Shown one piece after another: positions 1 to 11,880 of a DNA stretch of 64,000 nucleotides. Source of the stretch: Epiperipatus broadwayi (lineage: Eukaryota > Onychophora > Udeonychophora > Euonychophora > Peripatidae); assembly GCA_028023455.1 (NCBI GenBank), contig JAQFVV010012498.1, positions 1,056,001 through 1,120,000 of the forward strand, read 5' to 3'. The notes under the pieces are model-generated. The model was not told where the DNA came from and ran no database searches. It was given only the letters and a program-made list of their open reading frames with translations. Position 1 is the stretch's first letter, and each line of letters opens with the position of its first letter. Position numbers and translations under genes: made by a program.

Positions 1-539
1 ATTCAACAATAAACAATATTGAAAAATGGGACATTTTAACACATTTGACAGACTTCAATAATGTTGATCAACAAGAAAATTGGATGGAAGAAAGACTTAG
101 CCATATTGGAGAAATATAATGCTACCATGCTAAATGACCTGCTTAACATGTTTTAAGCATTTTTTTTTTTTAACAGATGGTTCAGATATTCTTGCACTAA
201 CTGATCTTAATTGCTCTCTATATCATTTTTTAAAAGATTTTGTATATAATGCACTATATATACATGATATTTAAGATGCAAATAGAAATATATAATAATG
301 GAATTTCATAATAAGGAAGCAAAACACCACTTTGAGTATAAAATAAATATGTTTGGAAAATATGTCCTTGTAAAAATTAATCAACAGAAAGAGAAAACGT
401 TTTAACTTGAAAAGTAGTTATTTTAATTATAGTGTAGATTATTTTAAGAGATCAATAGAACCATTTGGAGTAATAATTAGCTTTTGATCTTTACCCTTAA
501 AAAATACACCAGTTCCAATATACAGTAACAGTTATAAAT
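1..539. other. AT-rich DNA, no feature recognised
   Basis: No open frame, repeat pair or RNA-like signal is visible on either strand. It may include decayed 5' sequence of the LINE that follows, but nothing supports that directly. Confidence 0.5.
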
Positions 540-643
540 TTAAAGTAAAACTGCATAAAAATATCAACTCTAAGGATATACTAATACAAATAACTGACCA
601 AGAAGCAATGCTTACACTAATAATTTAAGTCCTTAGACCACAG

Positions 644-685
644 TGTTATCACTGTAAACAATGCAGGCACATTATTAGTAATTGT
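644..685 (+). pseudogene. CCHC zinc knuckle of a LINE ORF1 (gag-like) relic
   Basis: Reading from 644 gives the exact CCHC spacing C-x2-C-x4-H-x4-C (CYHCKQCRHIISNC). Such knuckles bind nucleic acid in LINE ORF1 and retroviral-type Gag proteins. The frame is closed soon after on both sides. Its place about 750 bp upstream of an endonuclease-like start fits ORF1 before ORF2. A chance match is possible because the motif is short. Confidence 0.5.
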
Positions 686-1438
686 CTAAACTATTATGCT
701 TGCTATGTAATATAGTAGCCACCTCAACACATTAGTATCCAAGGCTGAAAGAGCAAGTTTTAGAATCATTCAAGAACAAAATCGTATATGATTATGGAAA
801 TACTACGTTTAATAATAACAACTCTCCAATTAATTATGATGATCAAAATGAATTATCTATGATGGATTAAGACAAGGAAATTACATCAACAACAACAAAA
901 AAAAAAATCTAAGAAAAAAAAATTTGAAACTATAAAAGTATCTTTAATTGCAATCAATAGAACTTCTAATGAAATTATGAATACTTGCTTCGCAGCAAAA
1001 CAGTTGAAAATAGCCTTTAGCAACAATGAAGTGAACACTAAACAGAAACTTGGATGTCCACACAGTGAGAAATGTAGAAGGAAATAAAACCCTGAAGTTG
1101 ATAAAAATGGTGATACATTATTCACTGTAGATCAGAATAAGAAAGCTAGATCACATTCAAGTGACTGATCCTGAATACTCAACTGATGATTCATCTTCCA
1201 TGGAGGAAGTAATTGTAGTGTGAAGTATTCAGATTGCTGTAAAGTATGGGAATTTGAACCAGAGGGTCTTTGTTTAGTAGAGTTACGAACACTTCTACTC
1301 TTATGGCACTTTAAATTGCATTGTCTTTTAATTTTCTGTTTGGTATTTTATATATGTATTGATCTGTAACACTCTATAAACTTATTTGCAAATGACCTTG
1401 GTTATAAATACCATTGATAATAAATATCAAAATAAATT

Positions 1439-1900
1439 ATGGCCATAAAAATGGGTGCTTTTAATATTAGAGGATTAAATTCTATGAATAAAACTTTACA
1501 ACTGACAAATTGATGTAATATTTTACAGTCTCATGTACTGGGATTGATGGAAATAAAAATATATAACAGTTCACAAACTGGCCTATCAAACTATCTTAAT
1601 AATAATAAATTCTCTATATTCTGAAAAACATCTACTGGACCATCAGCCAGAACTGATACTATTTTCTAAATCATGTCCATTTAAATCTTTTAAAATTATT
1701 TTTATTGATTCATATTTGTAAATTATGAGGGTTAAGCATCAAGTTTTAACATTAAACATTGTTTTGTATATATTGTTCCTGGGCCAGCTATGGTAAATAG
1801 AATTCTTCTAACAATTAATTCCATTTAGGCTTTTTCTTTTCCAATACTTCTGTTGGGAAATTTTAATATGACATATGAAAAATTTGTAATCAAGTGACTC
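1439..1900 (+). pseudogene. LINE ORF2 endonuclease domain, degenerate
   Basis: The frame opens with an ATG and reads KMGAFNIRGLNS, the usual N-terminus of AP-like (EEP) LINE endonucleases, then LGLMEIKI where the conserved Glu of the LxExK segment is expected. About 130 codons on, LLLGNFNM near 1,846-1,872 matches the GDFN motif with Asp replaced by Asn. Several in-frame stops and at least one shift lie between. In active elements this domain nicks target DNA to prime reverse transcription; this copy cannot. Confidence 0.5.
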
Positions 1901-2090
1901 CATATAATTAACTCACCATTAATAAGTGGGAAAGAGTTATCTTTTTTTAATGGCAGGCATTCTTTATTAATTGACTTTGGTATTTTACTCCCCAATGCTT
2001 CATTGAACAATTAATCTATGAATTAAAAATTCTTCTTTTTCAATTCACTTAGCATCAATAGTATCATTAAATATTGGTTATAGACATAGA

Positions 2091-2732
2091 ATGCAGATTC
2101 CCACAGGAAGGACAATAAAGGTAATGCTTCCAAAACAAGCTAAAGAATTTCTGTTTTCAGAAATATATATTGCACTCTTCAAAATTACGAATCTTAATCT
2201 AGATCCAGTACAGGCCTCGATTGCTTTTGTCAACATTTTATCATATATTATAGATCATATCTCCCAGTCTAATCATCCACCCTCAAGACTTCTTATCCTG
2301 TCATATGAATTGCACACATGATTTATTAACACAGCTTCGATAAGTGATGATTATGGACTCAATTTTAATATTCATAAATCAGTGGCCTGGAAAATCACTA
2401 CTGGAAAGAAAGTTGCAGCCAAATTTATGGCAGAACCTCAAAAATTTCTTGGTTTTCCCATATCCAGGTCACTAACAGCAATGACAAAAGAAATACAAAA
2501 TGCAATATTGGAATCAACAGAAAAGTTAACCAACTCATTAGTTTACCTTTCCCACCAGGGAAAGATTACACTGCTGAACATTAAAATATTTACAAAGATC
2601 ACCTACTTTCTCCCAATCATAAAGCTGAATAACTCTATGTGTTCCAGGCTACTTTGGGGCAGAAGAGTGGTGGCCATAGGTTTATGTAAAATGACCACTG
2701 TGAATAAAAAAGTAATCAAGCTTGAATGCTAG
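2091..2732 (+). pseudogene. LINE reverse transcriptase C-terminal fragment
   Basis: Two broken frames (2,091-2,321 and 2,382-2,732) carry LINE RT-like text. The second contains FLGFPIS followed by a tryptophan-poor version of the RT thumb region (LSHQGKITLLNIKIFTKITYFL is the recognisable stretch, residues about 58-79). The upstream palm with its xxDD box is not recognisable. The fragment follows the endonuclease relic on the same strand, which supports one element. Family assignment beyond LINE is not possible by eye. Confidence 0.45.
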
Positions 2733-2760
2733 ATCAATTTTACCAATAGTTGTATTTAAG

Positions 2761-4230
2761 TAGAGAGGAACAATTTGAAACTTCAGTATCATGTCAACAG
2801 CAAATTTTTGTGTTAAATGTTAATAATGTCCGAGTAAGTTTTTTTAAAAACTCTCATTTAGCTCTAAGATATTTCCAAAATGTATATTTTATTTGAAATG
2901 ATTCTAGCCTTATGAAGAAATTTAAAAGTTATCACATGTTAAGTAAAGTCTTGTGAAATAATTCATAGAAACTTTCCACAATTGTAAAAATTTATATTTA
3001 TTGATAAAATGTTATATCAATCCCTGTCAAATTTCTGTAGTCAGCAAAATGGGTTATTAAAATCCATGATATAAATTGTACAATATTATTGATCAAGAAT
3101 TTGTAAATCCAAAATGTATTTTAAGATGATAAATGATGTGAAATCAATAACAGCATGAGATAAACCCTCACCCAAAAGCATAAACTGTGACTTTTATTAG
3201 TATTTTTAAAATAATAAAAATTGATTACTTATGGGAAAAATATATTACTTTCTTTTTATTTTAGTATTATTTCAAATTTGTATTTCAATATGATTTAATT
3301 ATTTTTATAAAACTATAAGGAGAGATTGAAGTTTTTAAAACCAATAGTTGAAATTAAGTATGAAATTTTAGCTATACAATAGAGGTGGTCAATCTCTTCA
3401 ATTGATGATCAAATTTCAATTTTCTTTTTTAAATAAAGACCATCATTTTTTTGTAAATTAAAAATAACTAATATTATTTATTTATTTTTATTATTATGTT
3501 TGCTATTGCTTATTTTTTGATAAAGAATTTAGACCTTATTCGTTTTTGTAGAAGTGATGCACACAGTGTGCTCCAAATTTTTATTGATTGAGATTCATGT
3601 TTTGATTTTATGGATATTCATATTTGAAAAAAAAAAATCACACTGTACTTCAGAAAAAATATATATATATATTGGTATTATGAAGCTAGTTTGGAAATTC
3701 TTGATTAATTTAAAAATTTTTAAAATTCAGTATTAGATAATTCTCTAAATTTCATTTTAAAATTTATTTTCTCTTGAAATTCTATAATCTCAATCTATTT
3801 TTCAGGAATTTTATGATAGATATCATGAAAGGATTTAAAAATATTTCAAAATAAGTTTTTTTGCTTTTGAAGTCAGATAACCTTTTCAGAACTAATTGGT
3901 GAATGATGGAAAATTGATGAAATTATTATTTAAGTGGTTTTGAAAAAGTTTCAAATTTTTTTGGAAGAGCATGAACACATCAATGTAATTTGACTACTAA
4001 TTGATTTTCTTTTGGTAGTTTTATATTTAGGTCATTCAAATGAATAATTTTATAAAAAATAAAAACAAACAATAATTACATTACTACTCTTTATTAGTCA
4101 CTTCTGGTATGGATTTTTCTTTAATTTGCATGAAGAACTTCACTTAGTCTTTTAATTCAAAAAATCTTTATACATAACTGCTTTTGAAAACTATTGAACT
4201 TTACAATAATATGCTAAACACTCATAATCA
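2761..4230. other. AT-rich DNA, no gene recognised
   Basis: Long A/T runs and a short (AT)n at about 3,660-3,672. The only open frame (3,554-3,736) has low-complexity, hydrophobic-looking composition and no recognisable motif. The part nearest 4,230 may be decayed 3' sequence of the hAT relic on the minus strand. Confidence 0.5.
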
Positions 4231-4239
4231 GCTTCAAGA

Positions 4240-4750
4240 TCTAGAAATTTTAAGAATTCTTGGTGACCAAGTGCTAGTTTGGATTTAATTTCATTTATGA
4301 ACTTAACAACAAGTCATTACATTCTTTATATTAATAATTTTAGAACAATTATGCAATGGAAAATAAATTTTCTTGGAATTCACTTTTATCCACATCACCG
4401 ATGAAAGGTGCGCTAAAATTTCCTTGTTCTTTCTAATCATTGATTTGGCTCCATCAATGGATATTCCAGACAAAATATGGTACCTGAGATTGAACTTTAA
4501 CATTATCTCTTTTAATTTATTAAAGATGTTATTGACCATTATCTCAAGATGGGTAAAAGATAACATTTCTTCGATAATCAATTTCTCTAATAAAAATTGA
4601 GTAGATTTTATTTTCATCAATCACTAGTGAATACCAGTCAAAACAGATAATTTTTTCCATCAATGACTAATCCACATTAACTGACAATTCTTCAATTTAC
4701 CTTGTAATTGTTCTTCACAATGTGTTTATATTCTCAAATTTCTTTTTATA
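4240..4750 (-). pseudogene. hAT-type transposase relic (ZBED5/SCAND3/GTF2IRD2-like lineage)
   Basis: The longest piece (4,303-4,620, 105 residues) contains GISIDGAKSM near residue 53-61, matching the DGA-x-AM segment of hAT transposases of the ZBED5/GTF2IRD2 group, followed by the expected KNKEILAHL helix. Upstream in another frame (about 4,609-4,646) DWYSLVIDEN matches the conserved SLxxDES(T) segment. A frameshift therefore separates two parts of one catalytic domain. The region below 4,303 has weak similarity in a third frame. No terminal inverted repeats were found, so element limits are unknown. Such proteins catalyse cut-and-paste transposition; this copy is broken. Confidence 0.5.
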
Positions 4751-7440
4751 TTTAGAGCAGATTAATTCTACAGTAGCTAAGATTCAATCTTTTATAAAAT
4801 ACTTTTTGAAAGTGGGTTTCTAATTTTCTATTTTTTTTAATTAGGGTAACGTGCTTTCAGAAAATTTTTGACTTATATGGCTGTTGCCTGATTAAGTTCC
4901 TTTTCAAGTTTTCTCTTTTGATATTTCTTTCCTCAACTATTTTATTGTAATCAAAATGTTTTGATGAATAGTGCCTCTTGATATTGTGTTCTTTAATTGA
5001 AATACTTTATATATATTAGGTACATCACTACTATTTCTATAAAAAAATGTGCATTGGTTTATTTCTTTTGAAATGTGTAATTATCTGTCAAATTTTCTTA
5101 TCTTGCTGGAAGTAAAATTCATGTTTTATTTTTGCTAGTATATGGCATACAAAAGTCATTATAAAAACAAATAAAATATCCTCAGCATCATAGATTAAAC
5201 CAGTCAGATAGACCACACAATATACATAATTTGTTGGAATATTGCACCTCTGATGGAATGAATTAGAACTATTATAAAGATTAGAGAGAGGAAAAAATAA
5301 GTAGTTTACTTAACAATTAATTCAATATTTGCACTATTCATACATGTTTTGAAAATGTCCAAGGACTGGATCCCTACCATATAATATTAGAATCTATTTT
5401 CTTATTATGAAAAAGTTATAGCTCAATTGTTTCTTTCTTTCTTTTGTTTGTTTTTATAAAATAAAGAAAATACAAGCGAAAACTATTATTTGTAAATTAG
5501 TTTTAAAGAATTAATTTATAAATGAAGAACAAAAATAACATTCTTAAAATAAGAAATTTAAATTGAATTAAACTACTATGTTAGGTTTCAATAAAAGTTT
5601 AAAAATGAAATATTAGAGTTTTTTTAAATAAATAAAAAAAAATTCAAAACACTATTGATAAAAATTTGAAACCAATCAATACAGTTTCTAAACTTAACAT
5701 AAACTTGTATAAATTAGAATGTGTGCATGTTTACATGAATATTGGAAAGTGAGAATTTTTATGGATAAATTTATTTAATCTTTAAACCAACTAATAAGAA
5801 AATTTATATTAATGAGAATTATTTTATTTATTATAATACTTTACAACTTTGGTTTTAACATGTTTTCACATATGTGATGAAACAATGTAAGTAGATTTTA
5901 TATAAGACTAGTGTATATAATATTGACTGTGGATTTTCTTCATTTATATTTATATATCACAAGTGACAAGAAATTATTTCCTTAAATTATCATATAACAG
6001 ATATCTTGGGTTAAGGTATCTGAGTAATCTATAGTCCTGTTAGACTTGAATATTTTGAAAATCTAAATATGAGAGTGGTATGTTTTAAATAGATGATTAT
6101 ATTCTACATATGCACTGTTGCCCTATATTTATAACAGAAGTTGGAATTTAATAATTGATTATCATACTTTTAATAATTACTAAATAAATAATGATTAACA
6201 TAACTTCTGCATTAAAAAACCAGATCTATGGATATACAATATCAATAACTTTATTTTAGTACTAGTCATGTAGAAAAAAACCCCATTTAGTATCAAATTT
6301 GAATGGAAAGCTCTATGCTATTTCAAGTTGTAATACTAAATGTAAGTTGTTTCACATCACTAGATTGTCATGCACTTCACAGACATATATATTAATATAT
6401 AAAAATTAAATTGTCACCCAGTTGATTTAAGGATGGAAAAATATTGTCACTGAAATTCATAGATCTTAGAATCTCATAAAACATAGCAAATTTTCTTATA
6501 ATTTTTAAAATTCTAATTCATTTATCATTGTAACCATTTTTTTTTCATCATTAATATTTATTCAAAATATTTTTTTAAAATTTTAATTTACTCAAGGCCT
6601 GAAAGGAGAATATTATGTATTAATTTGGATTATGAAAAATAAATAAATAATATTGTACAAGTATGAATATTAATGGATAATGAATTATAAAAGAGTATAG
6701 TCCAATCTTAAATTTTAATAAAAGTTTAATTTTATTAGATTCATAATAATGAATCAAATGAAAAGATTTGAACTCTCTGGATTTACAGGTTCTGTTTCAA
6801 ACTTGGTGTTTGCCAATGGGAAGATGATATTGCACAAATCAAAAGGGTAAATTAATCAAACTCAACTGATCTTGAAAGCCTTTAATTCTTATCCATAGAC
6901 AAAATTGCACAGTTAGCCCTTGAAAACTGCTGATCATTACAATATATATATAATTATAAGCCAAATATGTATAGTGCTAAACTGGAATTTAAACAAACTA
7001 TCCCAGATAACTTCAAACAACTTATCCAATAAATTTTTCTATTATATCAAATTTTCAAATTACTGCATAATAAATTGTTTTTCTCTTCACTAGTGAAAAT
7101 TGTAATTATAAATATGCGACTTTTTTTGCATGCATTAGTGAAGCTATAATTATCCTTAAAATAATGTGTAATAGGCCTGCTTAGCGCTTTCGAGATTTAA
7201 TGTTCGCATCTCATACTCATAGCTTTGTGAATGAATACTGTTGTTATTTATTGTACACATATGCAAATTAGAATGAATATTTAATTACTCCATTGTTTAG
7301 AGAGAGCAAAGCATGCCTCTCTTCTATTAATGGCACTGGGATCATTTGCAATGTAAAAAGCCTCTTTAACTTTTCTTCATAATGTAAAATATCAGCCAAT
7401 TATTCCCAGAACAATTGTTTCTGAGCCTATAACACTATTT
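4751..7440. other. AT-rich DNA, no gene recognised
   Basis: No frame above 60 codons, no repeat pair and no RNA signal that I can support. A somewhat less AT-rich stretch at 7,170-7,230 holds a weak B-box-like GTTCGCATC but no convincing tRNA fold. Confidence 0.5.
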
Positions 7441-7454
7441 TTCAATTGGCTGTG

Positions 7455-7545
7455 GGAAATTGTAATTGCTAGTGCACCTACCTGCTTTCCCATGACATTG
7501 GATTCAAATCCAAATTGAATAAACTTATCTTTTTGGATTCTAAAC
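7455..7545 (+). repeat. Possible tRNA-derived SINE head
   Basis: An A-box-like TAGTGCACCTACCTG (7,470) is followed by a good B box GGATTCAAATCC (7,500). The spacing (about 30 bp) is shorter than in a real tRNA, so an internal deletion or chance match must be considered. No tail or target duplication was seen. Confidence 0.3.
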
Positions 7546-9625
7546 AGGTTTAGGATTTTTTTTTCAAGTAATCTTCTCCTTCAGTTTTAGATCTTTGGCA
7601 TGAAGTGATTTATTAAAAAACTGTTTTACTTTTTTCTCACCTACATATGCAACAAACGCACATATATTAAATAAAATTTTAACAAAAAGAGAAAGAAAGA
7701 AAACTTTATTAAATAACATTAATAATTTTACAAAAATACATTTAACTTTATTTTTTTTAAAATTAATAACTTAATTTTTATTTACAAATTATGAAATAAA
7801 CAAACAATAGAATTATACATATATACAGAAATACTGCTAAATTTGTATAGAAATATATACATATAAATGTCTATATATTATCTGAGTTCTGATAATTGTA
7901 GTTACTACATATTAATACACATTTATTTATAATACTGTGAAAAGATATAAACTTATATGAATATATACAAGTTTCTTACAGGGAGATATAAGAGATAATT
8001 AATAAACAACTTTTTAATATTGTAAAGTTAAGAGATTTTTATATACAGTATATAAAAAAAAAATTGATGCAAATCTATTGCTACAAAAAAAAGTTTAACT
8101 CACAAAAATCACAAGAAACACTTAATTAACTGATAATATATGATTTTAAAAATCAATGCATTTATTTGCATAACAGCAACTCTTGATGATCTAACTACTG
8201 AGTCAATTATCACTGTGCCTGCTGATCTTAAAACCAATATTATAAGAGCTCTCATAGAATTTTAGTCTTTGATTGTCAAGTTTGAAGGTGGATCATTTAA
8301 CAATGACATATTTCTTTAAAATTTATTTAAATTTCTTGAGGAAAAAATCTTTACATTTCAATTTTCATAAAAAGGTTTTTTAAAATTCAGAATATTCACT
8401 TATATTTCAAATATAAATATATAGCAATAATAAATAAATACCCATTTTAACTGAATTGAAATTTTGTTATAAATAAATAAATAAAAAAGACATTTTTATC
8501 CACCATCAATTTTATTTTAATCTTCTTGCAAGATTACTTTCTAACATGAGTCCTTATAGTATATATAAACATGTATGTAAATAGCTGAGTACCTTATAAT
8601 CTTTTATTATATTATAAGTTAAAAATAAATAAATAAAAACAATTGAATCTCTTTTGTTAAGCAAATAAGTAATGATAACCAGCCGACTGGTCATGATTAA
8701 ACTTGGTCAATTGATCACAAAATATTATTGTATAAAAACTTACTTTAAATAGAAAATTTAATATATAAAATAATTTTTGCCATTTGTAAACAAAATTACT
8801 TCAGATTCTATTTCTCTATTTACATCATTTTTATATCAGAAGTAACATTTATATTCTCTTCAGTCTTTTAGTGATTTACTGTCAGTATTATACTAATCAC
8901 AAATATAGTCTGATGAATAAGTTACAAATTATTTTACACTTCAATATCTATGAATGTTCAATTAACATCAGAACAGTCCATGATGAAATCATATGATAAC
9001 TTGATACATATAGTACTAATAAAATAATAATAGTAATTCTATTTTATGCTTATTGATTATGTAAAACCTCATTAAATATGTGAAGAAAATGGTAAGCAAT
9101 GATGATTAAACTGGGTCGGAATGCTCTATCACCTAACTCATTCCATTTCCCTTTGAGCTGAGAACATGAGACACAAGTATTTTCATTTATTTCAAATTTT
9201 GTGCAATTTCCAATTTGTCTAAAATGCATTCACATAGTAACTGGAAAACATCAACATATATTGTCAGTAGAAATTTACATGAATTCATTGATAATCCTCT
9301 TAAAGAAGAGAATACTCATATTTAGTAGGAAAGTTTAATTAGGACAAAAATATACTCTTTAAATATGCTTATATTTTTAATATTTGTTTAAATATAACTT
9401 TCTTTATGCCAAAAGTCAAAGTATAAAATCATCAAAATATATAATATCTAAATTGCTGAAGAATTAAAATCTTTAAATTCAAACAGTTTTAGGATGTTTG
9501 AAAAATTTCCAGTACTTAGTGTGAACATGATAGAAGTGTAATAATGCTCAAGGCTAGATTGCCTTGTCAGCAGATCAAGATTGTTATTGATATTGGGATT
9601 GTCGTAAGTGTTGATTGGCTTTTAA
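7546..9625. other. AT-rich DNA, no gene recognised
   Basis: Repeated AAATAAATAAATA tracts (for example 8,425-8,440, 8,475 and 8,625) and poly-A/T runs occur, but no coding frame or repeat pair was identified. Confidence 0.5.
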
Positions 9626-9671
9626 TGATATATATATATATATGTATAATTATATATATATACCGCAGATA

Positions 9672-9765
9672 ATATGGAATAAAATAAATTCTACAAGAGT
9701 ATGTAGATAATTATCAACTATTATAATAATAAATTTTGGCATAAAACCAATATTTATTGCTTTGG
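9672..9765 (+). repeat. Left arm of inverted repeat around Penelope-like element
   Basis: Reverse complement of 10,586-10,674 with small indels and substitutions. Both arms are anchored by the shared string GAGTATGTAGATAATTATCA. Confidence 0.8.
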
Positions 9766-10013
9766 TAAACCAGGTTTTTGATATGGCATATCTGTATCAA
9801 AGCCCAAGTAAAATCCATTAGCATACCCGCATGAGTATAAACATACATTAAACTAGTCACTGATCATTGTAAATTTGCATATTGACATGTATGAATTGAT
9901 CTAGCAGTTAACTATGTCATTAGATTGAATGACCAGTGCTTACTAAGTAAGAGGAATGCTAGTGGCTCTTATATTTATGAAGTTCTTAAAGTTAATTATG
10001 TACCATGCTTCTT

Positions 10014-10580
10014 TTACTTCTTGTTTTCTATTATTACTTTCAAAGCAAATAATTTAACATCATCAGGTTTAAAGGAATGACCAGATTTTTTATCATGATC
10101 TACAGATACTGATCTATAAGCACTGCTGTATTTAGCTCTGTTATATAAATGAGCATGCTGAGTGATTCTCGATTTTAAGTTTGCACATGTCTTTCCATAG
10201 TATCTAACATTGCAGAATTGACAATTCAGAGCATATACCAATTGAGTTTTATCAACATCATTAATCTTATCTTTGGAATTGTTAATAAGTTTATTTAGTA
10301 ATAAGGGACATCTAAAACCAATATTAAAATCATTGTGCACAATCAATATTAGTTTTGAATGTATATTAGGGATGTAAGACATGTCAATTCATGGTTTAGA
10401 AGTAGATGTTCTATCAAATTTTATATCTATTATTAAATTTTCTTATCTGTTTGTCAAACATCATCTTAGAATAATCAACTTCACTCTAAATTATTTTTTC
10501 TTTCAGCTTCAAACTTAGAAAGTTTTGAATTCCTAAATAAAATCTTTAAAGCCTGCCATTTTACATTGAAATGGAACCTT
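10014..10580 (-). pseudogene. Penelope-like polyprotein C-terminus with GIY-YIG endonuclease
   Basis: The open part is 10,014-10,382 (122 residues). It starts with the linker MSYIPNIHSKL, equivalent to the 'PYIPGxSxKL' segment after the RT thumb, then KDK. The GIY-YIG nuclease follows as LVY (48-50) and YYG (61-63), with Arg72 in LKSRI, His76, and the GHSF segment at 101-104. Cys54 and Cys57 match the CxxC often found between GIY and YIG in this group. Upstream to about 10,580 another frame holds SKLSKFEAER, typical of the RT C-terminal connection. In live elements the nuclease nicks DNA for priming. The stop and frameshift upstream and the missing RT core make this copy inactive. Confidence 0.75.
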
Positions 10581-10585
10581 TTAAC

Positions 10586-10674
10586 AAAGTAATAAATATT
10601 GTTTTATACCACAATTTATTACCATAATAATTGATAATTATCTACATACTCTTATAGAATTAATTTTATTATAT
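10586..10674 (-). repeat. Right arm of inverted repeat around Penelope-like element
   Basis: Matches the reverse complement of 9,672-9,765. It lies at the 5' (upstream) side of the truncated coding sequence. Confidence 0.8.
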
Positions 10675-10690
10675 ATATATAAGATTTGAG

Positions 10691-11395
10691 ATGAATATCC
10701 AGTAATTCCTTCTATCTAATAGAATAGCAAATGGCCAGCATCTGGACATAAGGTTCTGACGTATTTATTACATTAATAATGATTGACTTAGTTGGAAAAC
10801 AGATATTCCATAGTACAATCACATAAATCACATTGGTTTTCTATATGGATGAACACATATGTAAACTAAATGAATCAGAAGCAATGGAAAACTATAAAGT
10901 AATGATTTAATAATTACTGCTTGATCTTAATATCTATTGACTCAATAGTACAAATAGCTATCTAGTGATGGTGTTACACATTTAAGCTAAATTTTGAAAA
11001 ATTAACAATAACATATACTTATATTTATCATGATTTAAAAAAAAAAAATGTCTGTACCTTTTATTAATTAAAAAAATTGCAATGATCCTACAAAAATATA
11101 TTATTTAGAATAATTAAAAAAAAATTGACAAGTAAAATGTCCAAAAGTGTATCTATTTACAGAATAGAGAGAAAAAAAATCACATACATTAGCTACTTAT
11201 CAATTCAAAGTTATTCTGAAATACTACACTTTATCATTTACATTGTTTTTTCTATTCTTTCCAAATATTGTTTAATGATCAAAATATTAATATTGCAGAT
11301 ACTTATTTCCATCTAAGCTTCTACAATGCATATTAAAAAAGAGAAAAAAGATCTTTGTGACTTTTTTTAGTCTTAATAATAATAAAAAATAATAA
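10691..11395. other. AT-rich DNA, no gene recognised
   Basis: A 63-codon open frame at 11,125-11,316 has no recognisable motif and biased A/T-driven composition. Nothing else is supported. Confidence 0.5.
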
Positions 11396-11399
11396 TATA

Positions 11400-11480
11400 A
11401 AAGTGCTCAGATGTTCATAGGAAGCCCAAGCACTAGAAGAGGCAAAGCGTCTGCTATTTTACCATTGCACTAAATGATAC
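11400..11480 (-). repeat. Weak tRNA-like SINE fragment
   Basis: On the minus strand, AATGGTAAAATAGCAGACGC looks like the D-arm/A box of a tRNA and shares AATGGTAAAAT with the better unit at 11,755. The B box is poor. Possibly a diverged copy of the same SINE in opposite orientation. Confidence 0.25.
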
Positions 11481-11754
11481 AGGGCTTTAGTTTTAAGGTT
11501 CATATTTGCCCCATACTTTGCCAAACTTCATCAGAAGCATTATAAGTACTTGTATTAAATGAAAAAAGCATCACTATTATCATTCATGTTAATTAAAATT
11601 TGCTATAATTTTCTTATGAAGTTTGGTTAAAAACAAATTTAAATATAAAAGTATTTCTATGCTTAAAACTAAAAATAAAAACATGCTAAAAAAATTCACA
11701 AAATTTTTAAAATTCACTCTAATCAAATTTTTAAAGATTTATTATTAAAATTCA

Positions 11755-11880
11755 AGCCCTGTGATTCAATGGTAAAATGGAAGATCCTGGAGCCCAAGGT
11801 CCATAGATCGAAACCCAGCTCCGTTACTTTCTGCACTTGAGCTTCGCATAAACTTGCAAACAATAACTCATTCATTTAAT
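11755..11880 (+). repeat. tRNA-derived SINE
   Basis: A-box-like AATGGTAAAATGG (11,768-11,780) and B-box-like GATCGAAACCC (11,806-11,816) are about 37 bp apart, near tRNA spacing. The sequence is less AT-rich than its surroundings. A tRNA-unrelated body follows. No exact tRNA cloverleaf can be drawn, so it is a SINE head rather than a functional tRNA gene. Confidence 0.45.

Larger units (their letters stand above)
540..2760 (+). mobile_element. Old non-LTR retrotransposon (LINE) remnant
   Basis: Three pieces in the expected LINE order lie on the plus strand: a CCHC zinc knuckle typical of ORF1, an endonuclease-like start, and an RT C-terminal segment. Stops and frameshifts break every frame, so this is a dead copy. 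The text differs from the 25-64 kb LINE family, so it is probably a separate, older family. Outer limits are approximate; no poly(A) tail or target duplication was found. Confidence 0.55.
9628..10690 (-). mobile_element. Penelope-like element, 5'-truncated, flanked by inverted repeats
   Basis: The minus strand carries the C-terminal end of a Penelope-like polyprotein (10,014 to about 10,580). An inverted repeat of about 90 bp brackets it: 9,672-9,765 and 10,586-10,674. Both arms share the string GAGTATGTAGATAATTATCA and abut short (TA)n tracts at 9,628-9,663 and 10,670-10,681. Penelope elements are known for repeated or inverted terminal units (pLTRs) and 5' truncation. The RT palm is missing. 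The A/T-rich stretch 9,766-10,013 would be 3' untranslated sequence. Confidence 0.7.

Noticed and set aside
886-1125. 79-codon minus-strand frame rich in Phe and Cys
   Set aside because: Driven by A-rich DNA on the plus strand; it opposes the LINE remnant and has no domain or conserved neighbour.
7175-7230. Possible tRNA or SINE (TTAGCGCTTTCGAGA then GTTCGCATC)
   Set aside because: A and B boxes are too close together and the arms do not pair.
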